This document shows, one piece after another, positions 45,928 through 57,636 of a DNA stretch of 64,000 bases. The first letter of the stretch is position 1. Every line of letters starts with the position of its first letter. The position numbers and the translations under genes were made by a program. This DNA comes from Jacaranda mimosifolia (taxonomy: Eukaryota > Streptophyta > Magnoliopsida > Lamiales > Bignoniaceae): NCBI GenBank assembly GCA_018894105.1, contig CM032123.1:4093001-4157000 (forward strand), written 5' to 3'. The notes beneath the pieces are model-generated. The model made no database searches. It was given only the letters and a program-made list of their open reading frames with translations, and had not been told where the DNA came from.

Positions 45928-46495
45928 CACTATTCTAAAAAGAAAGCCCAATTTTTATATAAAGTTGAAGTTATTTTTGGTCTTGTTGCATATATAATTG
46001 TCTTTCAATTCTCTCTAAAATATAAAAAGATAGTTTGGTACAGAAGAAAAATTGTAAAATTATTGATATTTGAGGTAGTTGTAATACCAGATTTTATATT
46101 TCAAATTAGCCTTACAACAACATTTAAACACATTATATAATAAGGTCTTAACTGTAAGTGTCATAAATATTACCAAACAAATGTTATTTTTGTATTATCA
46201 CATTTAATCATATTTTTTTATATTTCTAAAAAAAATAATATTTTTGGCATTGACAAGCAATAATTATACATTGAATTATTTTGCTCATCATTTGAATCTA
46301 AATTTTAAAAATAATTACTCAAAGTAATATGTTTTTATATTCTTTTAATTAATTAACTTGATTTTAACAAATTAATACTTTTACCAATACAATTTATAGA
46401 TTTTTTTTGTTATCATTAGTCTTTTTTTTTTTTTTTTGAGTCAATCTGCATTTTTATGATTTTACAATAACTACGATTTGCATATTTATTAAATT
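45928..46495 (+). repeat. Tandem partner of the Helitron at 43996 (empty-site copy)
   Basis: It follows the CTAG of the previous copy directly. TAATTGTCTTTCAATT, CATTTAAACACATTATATAATAAGG, TTTTGCTCATCATTTGAA and GCATTTTTATGA all occur in the same order as in 43996-44227 plus 45479-45860. It lacks the insertion found there. Its 3' hairpin end is not recognisable. Confidence 0.72.
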
Positions 46496-47689
46496 CAAAA
46501 CGTGTATAATAAATTAAGTACTTTTTATTGTTCTATAAATTATACTCTAAAAAAAAGGAAATATAAGGAGAAAAGATTAAACGTAATGGGCAGTCTAAGT
46601 AAGATCTTAAATGAGAGAATGGTAGAAGTTGATTTGGAAGAAATTTTAAATGCCATAACTTATGAAGTAGTTTATGTCCATAATTTTACATTCATTTCAT
46701 AAAAATTAACAAACTTAGATGTCATGTGTTGGACTTGTAAACTTTTAGATCAAATTTCAAATTTCACAAATTCCAAAATAATTATAAATTTCAATTATCA
46801 TACTGATATTTTAAAACAAATAATACATATATGATATTAATTAATAATATTGGACCATAAAACATACTACCTTGTCTGCACACGATTGACTCTTGACTAC
46901 TTTTAAAACATTACAACGACAAAATATATGAAATTTATAATATTTTTTTAATTTTTAACTTAAACATATATTCATATTAAAAATTTATTAAAATCAAATG
47001 CTAAATTATATATATATATATATATATAAATGTGAAGACAATACAACTGAACTGCCGGATAAGTCCATAATAAGTTTTATACAATATCCGATGGACGCAT
47101 ATAAGACACATTATAAAATGTCATCAATGTCCCCCCGTTAAATCAATAGTACTATACAAAAAAATCAAAAAACACCTTATCTTCAACCCAATGATATGAA
47201 ACCACTTAACATGAGTTCACATGGCGAGGGATTCTATTTTCATAGCAGGTGGAAATATTTTGGGACCACAAATATACGTTTTGTTAAAATATTATCTTTT
47301 GAGGGGGCAAAACCGGAACATAATTTAGATGTTTTGGACTTTAGTCCGAAATGTTTCCTCTCCTCAATACAAAGTTGAAAACTCCAAAATGTCATTTTTC
47401 ACTCATCATTTCCATTTACAATCATCACTTAACCATTATAAAATACACCCATCTCCCACTCATCCTACGTATACATACAAAAAAATTAGTTTTAGGTCTC
47501 ACATCATCCCACTAACTAGAAAAGACCAATTAATTTTACATTTATAGAAAAAAAAAATATCACCTCCAAAATAAAAAACAAAACATATAAATCAACTCTG
47601 AAACAAATTCTATCAACTCCAAATATATAACATATATATAGATATATTACATCTTGCCAATTCATTTCCAGAAATATTTTTCTTAAAAA
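46496..47689. other. AT-rich intergenic stretch
   Basis: A TA microsatellite lies at 47009-47029. The open frames at 46502 and 47196 have no recognisable domain. Confidence 0.45.
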
Positions 47690-48290
47690 CATGTTGGTGA
47701 TATAACAATTAAGTTGAATTACAACAAGAAAAATTTTTAGACTGAAGTTCAGTTATCTCGCTCTCTTTAGAAAGATTCAAGTCCACTGTATTTGAATTTT
47801 GTTACTAGTCCAGCAGTAATATTCTTAACTTGTCCCCTCTAGGATGTAATATTCCGATAATGTTGTATAACTTAAAAAACTCTGGACAAATGTTTGGGTT
47901 CAAAGCTCCACGTCAAAAAGCACATTCCTTCGATTTGTATACTGCTCTCTTCTTAGTGTGTGTAATATAATAGTTTGTAAGAATTTTTGTGCGAGTGACC
48001 ACAAGAAGGAATGATTCCTATTTATAGGTGTTGAGAACCTTCATAACATAATGAGAAATAGTGAATAATAAAAGTAAGAGTTTCATATAAAAATATCGAG
48101 GGTAGCGAATAAGTTGATGTGTCAATAGTATTAAGAAGATATGCAGTGAAATTAGTGGCTACAAAAATGAGTTGAAGAAAAACAATATGAAGATTTTTTA
48201 CAACACCACTAACTTTTACCATAATATCACCATTTTTCTCGTCATCAATGAAGGTACTATGTGAGGTCATGCAGAATATTTTTAATATTA
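47690..48290 (-). mobile_element. Possible copia LTR remnant
   Basis: On the minus strand, CCTATAAATAGGAATC (about 48015-48030) looks like an LTR TATA box. It is followed by leader-like sequence that includes GTGGACTTGAATCTTTCTAA and GAGCGAGATAAC, resembling transcribed parts of plant copia LTRs. No coding region or second LTR was found, and the ends are uncertain. Confidence 0.35.
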
Positions 48291-48505
48291 TGATGTTTCA
48301 TGCACCAGCATAATATACCAAACAAATCCAAACATAGTTTTTTAGAGTCGGAGCAAATAAGAGATTGGACTATTTAATTGTTCCTTTTATTTGTTTATAA
48401 TTTAAAATTTAATACATAAATTAAGTAAAATTCAGTAATTTATCACATTCAAATTTCTAAATCACCTTTCATGCATTAATTTACTTATTCCGTTGTCAAA
48501 ACTAA

Positions 48506-48948
48506 GGGCATGTTTGGTTATATTTCCTCAAAATAAAATTATTTTGGGAAAATATAACCAAATATATCCTTTTTTTCTCCTCCAAAATACAAAAAAAAAT
48601 AAAAAAATAATGGTTTTCTCAAAAAACCATCTACTATACTTCATTATACCCAAAGCTTTCCCATTTTCTAATATATACATACATATATTATATACGTTAT
48701 ATATATATTTTTATTATTCTAACAATAAAAAAATCACTCAATTCCATTTTCACCCAAAAAATCTAATAAAAAAGTATTGATTTGACCGCTACAATAAAAA
48801 ATATCTGCCCCCAAAACACATCAAAATTCTCCAAAATCAAAATTTAACTATTCCCCAACATAACTTTTACATTTTCAATTATTCATTTTTTCAAAATATA
48901 TAATAAACATATAATAAAATCACACAAAAAACATAACCTAACATTCCC
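48506..48948. mobile_element. Tourist-like MITE, family C, flanked by TAA
   Basis: Begins GGGCATGTTTGGTTATATTT and ends CATAACCTAACATTCCC. TAA flanks both sides (48503-48505 and 48949-48951). The inside matches the family C copy at 41328, including ATATACATACATATATTATATAC. Confidence 0.82.
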
Positions 48949-50288
48949 TAAATATTTCGACTTCAATCGTATACACATAAGCCAAACATTAATAAATTTA
49001 ATTTTATTCTTCATGTTTGTGTTTTACTTCTGTTTCTACCCTCCACCTCTCCTCTAGAGTGAGGAATAAAAGATTATAAAATGTAAAAGTTTAAATATAA
49101 ACTTTATAATTTATGAATTCAATCATGCATATTTTTATTGAAATTAAGCGTGAAACTTTTTTATATTATTAATTCATCAATAATCCAATCAAAATTTTTG
49201 ATAATTCATTTTTCAATATAATTTACTACAAAATCAATTTAAAATATCTTATATTTTATTTTTGAGTTTGATCTTGATAGTATTTATAATGAAAAACGTT
49301 CTTTTACTTGTACCCTTTGAAACAGAAAGAACAAATAAAAAAGAAGCAAACAGTCGATCAAATATTAAATCTCTAATTTGCTTGTTCTCATCATTCCATG
49401 GTATAACTTAAAAATTATTGACAAATCTTCAAATTAGAATGATGAGCACATCAAACTCTACTTTTAATCAATTAAATTTAATTTACTATTTTAATTAAAA
49501 ATTAATTAAATCTAATTCAATAAAAAATAATGAAATTTGATTTGAGACCCAACAAAAAAAGTTCAACTTTTTGAAAATTAATGAATGAAAATTAAATATT
49601 AATTAATATTAAATAATCTATTCTCTTAAAATTTAAATCTTTATTTGGTTTCATTTTGCCAAATCATGATTTTTCAATTGGGAAAATGAAGCCATATGTC
49701 ATGGTGAATCCATTTCCCAACGATACTATCCAAAAAACATATTGTCATGTGGTTTGTAATTCAACCGCATTAGTCTCCTCTATTATATGGGAGGTCTCGA
49801 GTTCGAACCTTAATGAGTTCCTTGGTGTACATTATATTCATATGATTGTGCAAGTGTCTTTTTCCTTGGAATTATAATTGAAATATGATAATTGCTAAGA
49901 AAAGAGAAAAAAAATCTCATAAATTTTGTCTGAAAATTCAAAATATTAAAAAAAATAATCTCCAAAGTATCCTTTCTTTAAATTCCTCAAGACAAACATA
50001 ATTATTGTAGATAAATATATATATATCTTCTCATATTATAATTATATATATACAAAATATTAATAAAAAAATTATGTTTTCATCCTATTAACCTAATAGA
50101 AAAATATTAATTTGGTATATAAAATACAAAGTGTTCTTTTCTAAAATAAAATCAACCGTACATTTTTCTCCTAATAGTTTGTGATTACCTTCCCAAATAA
50201 AATCAAACATTTATTGTATTCTATGTTTCCATCTTAAAAAACCATCTCCCACGATATTTTTCCTTAAAAAAATTCGAAACAAACCCTA
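48949..50288. other. AT-rich intergenic stretch
   Basis: No gene was recognised. At 49751-49811 GCATTAGTCTCC and GGGAGGTCTCGAGTTCGAACC resemble the A and B boxes of a tRNA-derived SINE, but no complete element could be bounded. Confidence 0.45.
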
Positions 50289-51026
50289 AGGGGGTCCCTT
50301 TGGTTTTATTTTCATTCTCATTTTTCATTTCTATTGTTTTCAAATTTTGAAAAAATAGTTAGTAAAAATGAGTTTATATTTAAATATGTTGTTGGAAAAG
50401 TAATGATTATGCTGAGTTTAGTAAGTTGTAAGTGGCAGGAGATAATAATTATTATAAAATAGATAAAGAAAATATATTAGTTATTAGGAGAAAATATATA
50501 GGTTATTAGGGAATATTTTTCGAAAATGAAAATAATGTTAGGTGAAAATGTGTAAAAAGTAATGTGCTTCAGTTTTCAAATAGTAAAAAAAATTTAAATG
50601 GGGTATGAAAATGAAACTAAGAGGGTGTTTGGCTAATCTTATTTAAAAAGTTTTATAAGCTCCTATATCTTATAAGATGTTTTTGAAACTTATAAGATGT
50701 TAAATATTTTTTTAAAAATAAATTCTTAAAGTGTTAGGATAAAATAATATCGTAAAGCTTATAAGATGTTAATAATTACATTTTTGTAATTAATATGATT
50801 AAATTAAACTAGCTTATTAAGATCTTCAAAATAAGATAGATACTCCTTAATTTTTTAAAAAGAGCTTATAAGCTCCTACCATCTTATTTAGGAGCTTATA
50901 AGTTCTTTTTTTATATAAAAAATTATTAAATACTTTTTAACATCTTATAAGCTCTCAAATATCTTATAAGATATTTTGAGGAGCTTATAAGCTCACCCAA
51001 AGTCCAAACACCCTCTAAATGGGCCC
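50289..51026. mobile_element. Tourist-like MITE, family A, split by a family B copy
   Basis: Left end GGGGGTCCCTTTGGTTTTAT. The right end is split: GAAAATGAAAC (to 50617) continues after the inner element as TAAATGGGCCC (to 51026). TAA flanks the whole (50286-50288 and 51027-51029). Confidence 0.8.
50621..51015. mobile_element. Tourist-like MITE, family B, nested in family A, flanked by TAA
   Basis: Ends are GAGGGTGTTTGGCTAATC and GTCCAAACACCCTC. TAA flanks both sides (50618-50620 and 51016-51018). It contains many CTTATAAGCTC and ATCTTATAAGATG words, so internal pairing is likely. Confidence 0.85.
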
Positions 51027-51051
51027 TAAATTATTTAATTTTTTTTAATAA

Positions 51052-51799
51052 TCTATACTATTAATAAAACGTGAGAGCCTTAGTGGTATGTTTTCAAGTG
51101 TTGAGACTAAAATGCTCTTAATTTTTATTTTAACTCCTTATAATTATACTAATAACTATCAACCATACTATATACCATCCCACTATCGTCCACTAAAACC
51201 ATTTCATATGGCGGTTGCAGATGCATATTATCCATTTCTGAAGAATTCAATTCATACTTCTTGTTATTGTTTTGAAGTACACTAACTTTTATGTTATGTT
51301 TGCATTTCCATAATTTTTTTCCTTTCTTTCTCATAGCATACGCTTATGCAAAGTTCCAAACTACTAATATGCAACTTTTTAACATTATTGGAGGTTTCCG
51401 ACGATTACGGTAAGAAAAGTTTGCAATGCTTTAAATTATGCAATATTTATATCAAGTTTTTCATTCAAATTGGGGTGCTTTGTTTTAAGATATGTTGTAA
51501 ATATTTTAATGTCATCACATCGTCCATAGTCATCAAAGGGTAATACATAAATATTTTGACAATTGCATGTCAATTGCAAAAGTTTGTTGTGCGGAACTAC
51601 AGTTGTACAATCAAACATTTTTGTATAGAATTGATTATCATTCCCCCTTTAACATATATGTTTATACTTTGTCTATGAACGGATTTTAATTTATGAATCC
51701 ATATTTCTTTATGTTAAATTTTGTATTTTATATATGTATATGCATTAACTGTGCTACAATTTTTATATGCACACACATCGAGTGTGCACTAGGTGCTAG
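51052..51799 (+). mobile_element. Non-autonomous Helitron
   Basis: The 5' end TCTATACTATTAATAAAACG follows an A. The 3' end has a 7-bp stem hairpin (TGCACAC, loop, GTGTGCA, ending 51789) and, ten bases later, CTAG at 51796-51799 before a T. This is the canonical Helitron structure. The element is 748 bp with no helicase or Rep coding. Confidence 0.88.
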
Positions 51800-51837
51800 T
51801 TTAAATTATTTAAATTAACTATAACAAGCTGGGAGCA

Positions 51838-51927
51838 ATGGACTCTGTTTCCATTCTTGAGCTCAAGGGTAAAAACCGTAGAAAACGTGCGTTTAACTGC
51901 TCAAGAATCAAAGCTGTGAAGAATAGT
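51838..51927 (+). pseudogene. Left half of an open frame split by the copia element
   Basis: An ATG at 51838 opens 30 codons up to the copia insertion site. The frame continues in register after the retrotransposon (58698-58796, 32 codons and TGA) when one copy of the target duplication is counted. The product is basic (KGKNRRKRAF near its start) and not recognised. It may be a remnant of a host exon or chance. Confidence 0.35.
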
Positions 51928-53087
51928 TGTCGGAAATCTATAACAATAGATTATAAACAATAGATTTAAAGCAGTAAAGCAATTTAGTTTATAATCAGAG
52001 GGCAGTGTTTGAAAAATAAGATAACAGATATTTCAGAAATGACCAAAAGACATATAAACCAAAAGCAATCAACCCAGAATGGAGTATAACAATAGCAATA
52101 CAGAAATTAGTATTGTAAAGCATAAACTTATCTTATAGTTCTGTATAGTAACAAAACTTAGACTGAATTACCAGTATATGGTTTGTCTTAAAGAAATTAT
52201 CACCCCTACCAGTGTAAAGAGTGCAGCGAAACTTCTCCCAGGATGAGATAGTCCAGAAGCCTTTTTGGTGCACTCGAGAAAGCTTCACTTTGAACACCAC
52301 TCAGTCGCCAAAGAATGATAAGCAACACTGTGAGAGGAATATTAGAGACATAGAAGAGAGGTTTTTGTTCTTACTTGTGTATTGTTTTGCTTGTAGTAGC
52401 AGATATATATAGGTAAAGGGGAGGAACCAATAGGAGGTCTAAGTTCATTCTGGTCCAGATACATTCTGGAACAGATGTATAAACACGTCCAGATACATTC
52501 TGGATCAGGTTCAATGAACCAGTAACTCCATAAACATCAAAAACATTTTTGGCAGTTACAAATAATTACAGAAACGTCTCTGTTACAGCCTTTGAATTTT
52601 GAATTTAAAATTTAAATTTCAAAATTCAGTTTAAACCAAAATTCCATATAAAAGTTGAAATTTTCAGCAAAAAGATTAACCAGAGACAATTCGCCCAAAC
52701 GTCGGAGTCAGAGTCGGAGCCAGGGTTGGCGGTGGTGGCGGTGCGCACGTGTGGGCACGCCCGCATGAGTTCCTTAATTAATACTTTATCAAGCATTAAT
52801 ACTAGAGCCACATATATGGTGTATTATTGGGTAAATTTCTAATATGGGATAAGTGGTTTTGGATCAGACTGAAAGCCTTTTATATTCCCACTTATTCCCC
52901 CATACTTTGTCTTATAATCAATCTGGGATTTCCCCCACATACATAATGTTTGCCTTTTTGTCTCCTTCTTCATATATACACAACACTTATGAATTCTAAC
53001 CAAATTGGCATTTATCCATAAGATTTAATCCCTTCTTAAATATGTAATTAAACATAAATCCCAATTGATTTGATGCCAATTACAACA
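51928..53087 (-). repeat. Copia 3' LTR (left)
   Basis: 1160 bp, matching the right LTR at both ends and through the shared AGCGAAACTTCTCCCAGGAT block. A stretch near 52590-52690 is absent from the partner, and the next GC-rich stretch (about 52690-52770) differs from it. Confidence 0.9.
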
Positions 53088-53599
53088 ATCCCCCACAAAT
53101 CCATAGTGTTGGGCTATCAGGATTATTGTAACTTACTTTTAGTAATGATACCTTTCGATTTGAACCACCACCTAACTTATCCAACTTATGCCACCACAGA
53201 GACAAATGGATCAAAGCCTTGAATTTGGCTCTTGGATGTGGTGGCGTCCATTGGTAACAACAAGCTACATGACTATGTAGTGATCTTTAGGTTTGACACG
53301 TTATGGCCATGTGTCTCGATCCTGTATCATGAATGTTTTTAAAGAATAACCTTTTTCTTCCAATCGCGGCCAAATGACTTCATTCCCTTAGTTGGGCATC
53401 TCCGGGGATGCACTGCTTGCATCTCGTCAATATGACTTGACCCCATTTAGAGTTAGAACTCTTACTTACAGTTAACAACACCTTCTAGGTATGCCAGAGG
53501 ATAGACTCAAATACTAAAGTATCAGTCAAGTTTATGTGCACTTTGACACACTCAGCAGCTTGTTTATACCACATTGAACCTACCTTGTGGGATCTCCAC

Positions 53600-56500
53600 T
53601 TGGTAGGTTGGGTTGCCACTGCAGGCACATCATCGATGGCTTTTCAGTCCCATCTCCAACCTGGATTTTTGGAATAAGGACAGCTCAAGTCCTTTGGTCA
53701 AAGGATCAACCATATTGTCTTTGGATCCAACAAAATCAATGGCCACAACCCTATCAGACACAAGCCCCCTTATAAACTTTAGTCTAACTTGGATGTGTCT
53801 CTTGGTCTTTTGATTATACTTTGAACTTTCGATCTTTGCAATTGTGGTTTGGCTATCACAATGCACTATGATCGCAAAAAGAGACTTGCTTACCACAGGG
53901 TAGCCACTCAGCCTCTGTTTCAGTTGTGTCCAAAGCACATAACTCAGCCTCAAATGTGGACCGAGTTACCATATTTAGCAGACTTCCAGGAGACAGCACC
54001 TCCGCCCAAGGTAAAAACATACCCTGTACACCCATTACTACCGAAGTTTTTGGCTATCCAACTAGTATCACTATATCCCTCAAGTATAGCAGGGAATTTG
54101 CCATAATATAGAGCAAGTAATGATGTGCCCTTAATATAACGAAGTAACCTATCCAAAGCCTCCCAATGGGTTCTATTGGACAACTTGTATACCTCACTAG
54201 CTTTGAGACTGTAAATGAGATATCCGATCTCGAGCCATTTGCAAGATATTGCAAGCTCTCAATAATCTGAGAATACCTCAATTGAAACATAGGAACACCA
54301 CTTTCATTCTTGAAAAGAGCTACAGAATGATCATATGGTGTCTTAGCGATTGTACATTTCTTATAGTCAAATTTCTCAATTATCTTCTTAAAATAGTGAG
54401 ACTGAGAAATAGCTATACCCCCAATTGGCTGAATCAACTTGAGTCCAAGAATCACATTTGCTTCACCCATATCCTTCATTTCAAACTTACTTTTCAAGTA
54501 TGATTTATATCATCTACATATAAGCATAGTACAAAACAGTCATCACCTTTAACTTTACAGTAAATGCACTTATCATTATCATTTACGCTGAAACCAAATG
54601 ATAAAATAGTTTTATCAAATTTCTCATGCTACTACTTAGGCGCTTGTTTCAATCCATAAAGGGATTTAACAAGCTTACAGACCTTTTGCTTGTTACCAGG
54701 AGCTACAAATCCCTCAGGCTGATCCATATAAATCTTTTCCTTGAGATCACCATATAGAAAGGCTGTTTTCACATCCATCTGATGAATTGGGAAATCATAT
54801 ACAGAAGCTAGTGTTATAAGCACCCGAATTGTAGTCAATCAAGCAATTGGGGAATAAGTATCGAAGAAGTCCATTCCCTCTTTTTGTCTAAAGCCTTTGG
54901 CAACTAATCTGGCCTTAAACTTATCAATTATTCCATTAGATTTAAGTTTCTTTTCGAAGATCCATCTGCATCTAATTGTAGCACACCCCGAAGGCAGATT
55001 GACCAATTCCTATGTCCCATTAGAGACAATGTAATCCATCTCACTTTTGACAACTACCTTCCAATGCTTAGCTTCAGATGAGGCCATAGCATTCTTGAAG
55101 GTCACAGGATCATCCTTGATATTGTAAGTGATGAAATCAATTCCAAAATCCTTGATGACCCTTATCTCTCTTACTTCGTCTAAGTTCATCTGGTTCTTCA
55201 GCTTCAATGGATGCTAAACCAGAATTACTTGGATTAACCCCCATATTAGACATCTTTTCCACATGATCAGGAATAGACTCGATGTAAGAGCTGAATCTAA
55301 AGAAACATCCTGAGGTATTCCAGTTTTCATTGGAAACACGTCTTTAAAGAACGTCGCATCACGAAATTCCACTATTATGTTAACTTCTATGCCTGGGATT
55401 TCGGACTTAATTACCAAAAATTTCAATGCATAGCTTGTTGCTACATGGCCCAAGAAGATCGCATCAACAATTTTGAGACCAAGCTTTTTCCTCTTGTGTT
55501 CTGGGACTAGAATTTTTGCAAGACAGCCCCACACTCGGAAATACTTTAAGCTAGGTTTTCTACCTTTCCAAAATTCAAATGGAGTGTTTTCTTTATGCTT
55601 GAGAGTAACTCTGTTTAGAATATGGCATGCCATATTCAAAGCCTCTCCCCATCAGGCAGTCCAGAATTCAAAAGTAAGCTGTTGATCATGTCCTTAAAGG
55701 TTTTATTCTTTCGTTTTGCTACCCCATTTGATGAGGGAGAGTAAGGAGGAGTCTCTTCATTAATAATACCGAAGTTTTGGAAATATTCATCGAATTGATT
55801 CGACTCATACTCTCCACCTCTATCTGATCTTAACCGCTTAAGTTTCTTACCAATTTATTTTTTAGCTTCATTTTTTAAAATGATAAACTTTTCAAGTGCT
55901 TCATCTTTATGTTTTAACAGATAAACATAACAATATCTATTACAATCATCTATAAAGGTAATAAAGTATCTTTTCTGATCTTTTGTTAAGATCCCATTGA
56001 ACTCAAAAATATCTGTATGCACAAGTTCAAGTATTTCAGAATTCCTTTAAATCAATTGGTAAGGTTTTCTTACTTGTTTAACCTAAGTGCATACTTGGCA
56101 TTTATGACTACGTTCAATGTCATGTTTAGGTATTAAATCTAAGTAGTCCATGCGTTTAACATAACCAAAATTTAAATGACCTAAACGACTATGCCATATA
56201 TTAGAACTTTCAATGGTATTCACCAAAGATTCAAAATACGACGTTTTATTGATTGAATCAGAAGAATTTACATACTCGACTCTTAATTTAAATAAACCAC
56301 AAGACAAATTACCCTTACCAATAAACAAACTAAAATGCTGAATTACAACTTTATTAAACTTAAAAGTAAGCTCATAGCTTTCCCTAACTATTACAGAACC
56401 ACTAATTATGTTTCTCCGTATAGTTGGGACGTGATGTACTCTCAGCAGAGACAGTGTGCGCCCTGAAGGAAACTTCAGGTCCACACGTCCTATCCTAAGC

Positions 56501-57588
56501 ACTTTGGTAGCACTGGCATTCCCCATTGTTACGGATTTTTCATCAACTGGCAGATAAGACACAAATAGCAATTTATATGCACAAATGTGCACATTTGCCA
56601 CAGTGTCTATTAACCAGTCAAAAGGTTCGTAAATAGTAGTGCAAACTTTAGATTTTAAAGTTACGTAAACCATCAACAGTCATCTCTAGAGCTTTAGCTT
56701 CACTAGTCTCCCCATCAACCATGTTGACCATTGCGGGGACAGCTGAGTTGGGTTTGGCTTTAGCTTTCTTAGATGGACAGTCCTTAGCCTAATGTCCTAC
56801 CTACCCACAATTCTAGCATAGTGTGTTTGCTTTTGGTTTCTTGGCTTTAGGTTTGCCTTTACTTATGGTTTTAGAGTTCCAGTTCATTTTATTGAATCTT
56901 TTCTTCCCTTCTATCACCACATTTGCCTTAGGTTGGCGCTCAACTGGAACTCCATGAGTTTGAATCCAGTGTTCTTCCTCAATACTGATCGCAATCATAA
57001 GATCATCCAATGATAGCTTCTCTTTTTATGCTTGAGTGTCATTCCAAAATTCCCCTAAGACTTTGGGGAATTTATCCACTATGGACATGACTAGAAACTT
57101 CTCAGGAAGTTTCCTCTCAATATCAGCAAGAGCACGCTCAAGGTTGATCAATTCATGCGTCTGTTCAATTACAGACTTTCCCTCAACCATTTGATACTTC
57201 ATGAACTTAGAAACAGAATACATCTCGAGCCCTTGCTCTTCAGTATTATATTTCTAGTCCAACTCATCCCACAACGACTTAGTGGTGTACGAGTCCGAGC
57301 AATAAACATCGAAGAGAACATTTGACAAGGATGACAAAGCGATCCCTTAACCTAGCTGATCTTTCTTAGTCCACTCAGCTATTCAGCTGTTTTGGGGTTA
57401 GTATCAGTTGGTTCAGGTCTAGTCACTGAAAGCACTGAAAGAAGACCCTTCATTGTGAACTAAATTTTCATTCTCTGTTGCCAACGTTTGAAAAATTGGC
57501 CCCTAAACTTTTCTGGCAAGCTAAAAAGGTCAACATTTGAGGACAACAATGAACCAACACTAGGACCACTTGTAGATGAAGATGCCAT
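53600..57588 (-). pseudogene. Copia gag-pol remnant
   Basis: Gag starts near 57588 with MASSSTSGP. A zinc-knuckle remnant at about 56765-56825 has stop codons between its cysteines. The protease has DT in place of the usual DSG core (about 56615). A GAG pre-integrase block (WHSRLGHLN, about 56190) and integrase pieces (55639-56090) follow. The copia-type reverse transcriptase shows MDVKTAFLYGDL and SLYGLKQAP (54632-54838). RNase H ends near 53630 with DNMVDPLTKGL. Many stops and frame breaks make it non-functional. Confidence 0.9.
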
Positions 57589-57636
57589 TTCAAATAACAG
57601 TTTATCAAACACTTGAATAGATAATTTCTTCAAGAT

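Noticed and set aside
46502..47378. Two short open frames between the Helitron complex and the possible copia LTR
   Set aside because: Neither shows a domain, splice partner or codon pattern beyond AT-rich background.
49751..49811. A tRNA gene suggested by GAGTTCGAACC
   Set aside because: The arms do not pair at the required spacing; a SINE-like fragment is more likely.
53849..54106. Plus-strand open frames inside the copia element
   Set aside because: They lie opposite the RNase H and RT coding remnants and have no recognisable domain.
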